Shown piece after piece: positions 4,264 to 6,222 of a DNA stretch of 6,222 nucleotides. Positions within the stretch are counted from its first letter, which is position 1; the number at the start of each line of letters is the position of its first letter. Both the position numbers and the translations under genes were made by a program. The stretch covers positions 1 to 6,222 of the forward strand of contig JAGMEL010000266.1 in the NCBI GenBank assembly GCA_023128195.1. The letters run 5' to 3'. The notes below the pieces were generated by a model, which saw only the letters and a program-made list of their open reading frames with translations, had not been told where the DNA came from and did not search any database. This stretch comes from Caldifarciminota bacterium. GTDB lineage: Bacteria > Hydrothermota > Tepidihabitantia > SM23-42.

Positions 4264-6222
4264 ATGGACTGGCATTGTAAAAGTATCGAAGATATATTTC
4301 AAACTCTGAGTTCATCTAAGCAGGGCTTATCTATAGAAGAAGCCAAAAAACGCATATTAAGTTATGGCCCCAACAAAATAAAAGAGGTCAAAAAGAGAAC
4401 AGTTTTAGGAATGATTCTCGATCAATTCAAAGATTTTATGATATTGGTGCTGATTGCTGCGGCATTAGTCTCCGGTGTAATTGGTGAACCTAAAGATACC
4501 ATAGCCATTTTGGTGATTGTAATTTTAAATGCAATTATCGGTTTTGTCCAGGAATACCGGGCTGAGAAAGCAATAGAGGCATTGAAGATGATGGCGGCAC
4601 AAGTGGCAACAGTAATTAGAGATGGAGAACCAACCAGTATCCCTGCTTCTAATATTGTACCTGGTGACTTGGTATTACTTGAGGCTGGAAATATTGCGCC
4701 AGCTGACATAAGGCTTATCGAAGTCGCGTATCTTAAGATTGATGAATCGTCACTTACTGGAGAATCTGTGCCTGTAGAAAAACATACAAATCCTCTTCAG
4801 GACAAAAGTATACCCCTGGGTGATAGAAAAAACATGGCGTATAAAGGAACAATAGTCTCTTATGGTCGGGCAAATGGGGTCGTCGTCTCAACTGGAATGG
4901 ACACAGAATTCGGAAAGATTGCCAAGATGCTTCAGGAACAAGTAGAAGTGAAAACGCCACTTCAAAAAAGACTCGCAAAGTTTGGGCAGAAATTGGCTAT
5001 TGCAGTGCTTGCGATATGCGCCATAGTCTTTGGAGTTGGTTTTATCAGAGGGGAACCACCATTATTAATGTTTTTAACTGCTATTAGCCTCGCAGTCGCG
5101 GCAATTCCTGAGGCTTTACCAGCAGTCGTAACTATCTCACTCGCTATCGGCGCAAAAAAGCTGGTCAAACAGAATACCCTAATAAAAAAACTTCCGGCTG
5201 TAGAAACTCTTGGTTCTGTTACTTATATCTGCTCAGATAAGACCGGCACCTTAACTCAGGATGAAATGACAGTACGCCAAATCTACACCAATGTCAATTT
5301 AATCGATGTTACTGGAGTAGGCTATGAGCCAAAAGGGGAATTTCTCTTGAACGGGATGAGTTATGATCCAGGAGAGGATGCTCATCTGCAAGCCCTGCTG
5401 AATACATGCAGTCTATGCAATGATACTCATCTCGCTTTGGTTGAAGGTACGTGGCAGATTAAAGGGGACCCGACTGAAGGGGCATTGGCAGTTGTTGCCG
5501 CCAAAGCTAACATATGGCAGCATGAATCAAATAGCCAATTCCCTCGCATAGGTGAAGTGCCTTTCTCCTCAGAGAGGAAAAAGATGACCACTATTCATCA
5601 GACACTCGAAGATAAGGTCGCTTATTCTAAAGGAGCACCGGAGGTAATTCTCAACTCCTGTAGCCATATTTATAAGGACGGACAGGAAAAAGAGGTAACT
5701 GATGAAGACAAGAGAGCGGCTCTCAATATAGCCCAGACTATGGCCGGTGATGCTCTGCGCGTCTTGGGTATGGCTTATAAGCGCTTTCCTGAGGAGATTG
5801 AGTCAAGTGAAACTGCGGAGCAGGATATGGTCTTTGTCGGCCTAGCCGGCATGATTGACCCACCGCGGGAAGAAGTTAAGGAAGCAATAAAGCTATGTGA
5901 GCAAGCTGGCATAAAATCGGTGATGATAACTGGCGACCACAAATTAACAGCAGTGGCTATTGCCAAAGAATTAGGCTTACTCAAGGAAGGCGTTGCTCTG
6001 ACTGGGGCTGAAATTGATAACTTGAGTGATGATGAGTTTGAAGTTTTGGTTGAAAAAATAGAAGTTTATGCCCGGGTTTCCCCAGCCCATAAGTTGCGTG
6101 TGGTAGAAGCTCTAACTAAAAAAGGACATGTAGTGGCTATGACTGGAGACGGGGTCAATGATGCTCCAGCTTTGAAGAAAGCTGATATTGGTGTGGCTAT
6201 GGGCATCACCGGCACCGACGTC
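4264..6222 (+). CDS. P2-type cation-transporting ATPase (calcium-pump-like), N-terminal 653 residues, cut by window edge
   Basis: This membrane ion pump is driven by ATP through a phospho-aspartate. The frame is open from the ATG at 4264 to the right edge, so the last membrane helices are missing (the family is usually about 850-950 residues). In order: a cation-ATPase N-terminal segment (1-45, ending YGPNK); M1 and M2 at about 58-97; actuator TGES 165-168; M3 and M4 at about 244-295 with PEALP 282-286; phosphorylation motif DKTGTLT with D325; nucleotide domain KGDPTEGAL 400-408, PFSSERKKM 433-441 and KGAPE 456-460; DPPR 532-535; TGD 556-558; TGDGVNDAP 627-635. No N-terminal heavy-metal domain is present. 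E283 in M4 fits a calcium-type site, but the deciding M5 and M6 residues are outside, so the ion is unproven. The start lacks a Shine-Dalgarno and may be coupled to argF. Confidence 0.95.
   Translation, partial: MDWHCKSIEDIFQTLSSSKQGLSIEEAKKRILSYGPNKIKEVKKRTVLGMILDQFKDFMILVLIAAALVSGVIGEPKDTIAILVIVILNAIIGFVQEYRAEKAIEALKMMAAQVATVIRDGEPTSIPASNIVPGDLVLLEAGNIAPADIRLIEVAYLKIDESSLTGESVPVEKHTNPLQDKSIPLGDRKNMAYKGTIVSYGRANGVVVSTGMDTEFGKIAKMLQEQVEVKTPLQKRLAKFGQKLAIAVLAICAIVFGVGFIRGEPPLLMFLTAISLAVAAIPEALPAVVTISLAIGAKKLVKQNTLIKKLPAVETLGSVTYICSDKTGTLTQDEMTVRQIYTNVNLIDVTGVGYEPKGEFLLNGMSYDPGEDAHLQALLNTCSLCNDTHLALVEGTWQIKGDPTEGALAVVAAKANIWQHESNSQFPRIGEVPFSSERKKMTTIHQTLEDKVAYSKGAPEVILNSCSHIYKDGQEKEVTDEDKRAALNIAQTMAGDALRVLGMAYKRFPEEIESSETAEQDMVFVGLAGMIDPPREEVKEAIKLCEQAGIKSVMITGDHKLTAVAIAKELGLLKEGVALTGAEIDNLSDDEFEVLVEKIEVYARVSPAHKLRVVEALTKKGHVVAMTGDGVNDAPALKKADIGVAMGITGTDV

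Noticed and set aside
4422..5984. Several minus-strand open frames opposite the P-type ATPase
   Set aside because: All lie inside the continuous ATPase frame, which has every family motif in order.

Overview
The window is AT-rich bacterial chromosomal DNA. The bacterial assignment rests on sigma-70-type promoter hexamers, Shine-Dalgarno sites and a bacterial-type tRNA-Phe. CheC proteins point away from the enteric proteobacteria and towards Firmicutes, Thermotogae or uncultivated lineages, but the sequence alone does not allow a firm taxonomic call. No transposase, integrase, CRISPR array or phage gene is visible.

Left two thirds (1-3065, all on the minus strand): two copies of a chemotaxis-type signalling module. 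In transcription order, the first operon is cheY2 (2703-3065), cheC2 (2034-2648) and a TPR protein gene (1115-1990). A tRNA-Phe(GAA) gene with its own promoter follows (839-911). The second module is cheY1 (300-659) and cheC1 (1-298, running off the left edge), preceded by its own strong promoter. CheY is a single-domain phospho-acceptor and CheC is a CheY-P phosphatase, so each pair forms a signal with its own off-switch. No receptor, CheA kinase, CheW, CheD or flagellar gene is present here, so the phosphodonor and the output are unknown. The two CheYs are about two thirds identical. The CheCs are more diverged: cheC1 has Thr where the first phosphatase site normally has Asn, and most of its sequence is much richer in GC than cheC2.

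Right third (3354-6222, plus strand): argF, an anabolic-type ornithine carbamoyltransferase, is followed after 13 bases by the first 653 codons of a P2-type (calcium-pump-like) cation ATPase that continues beyond the right edge. The short gap suggests co-transcription, but their functions are not obviously related.

The 288-base divergent intergenic region (3066-3353) holds a likely argF promoter, a possible cheY2 promoter, and interleaved inverted repeats that would lie in a long cheY2 leader. The points most worth following up are the duplicated cheY-cheC modules, the altered CheC1 active site with its GC step, and the possible leader structures.
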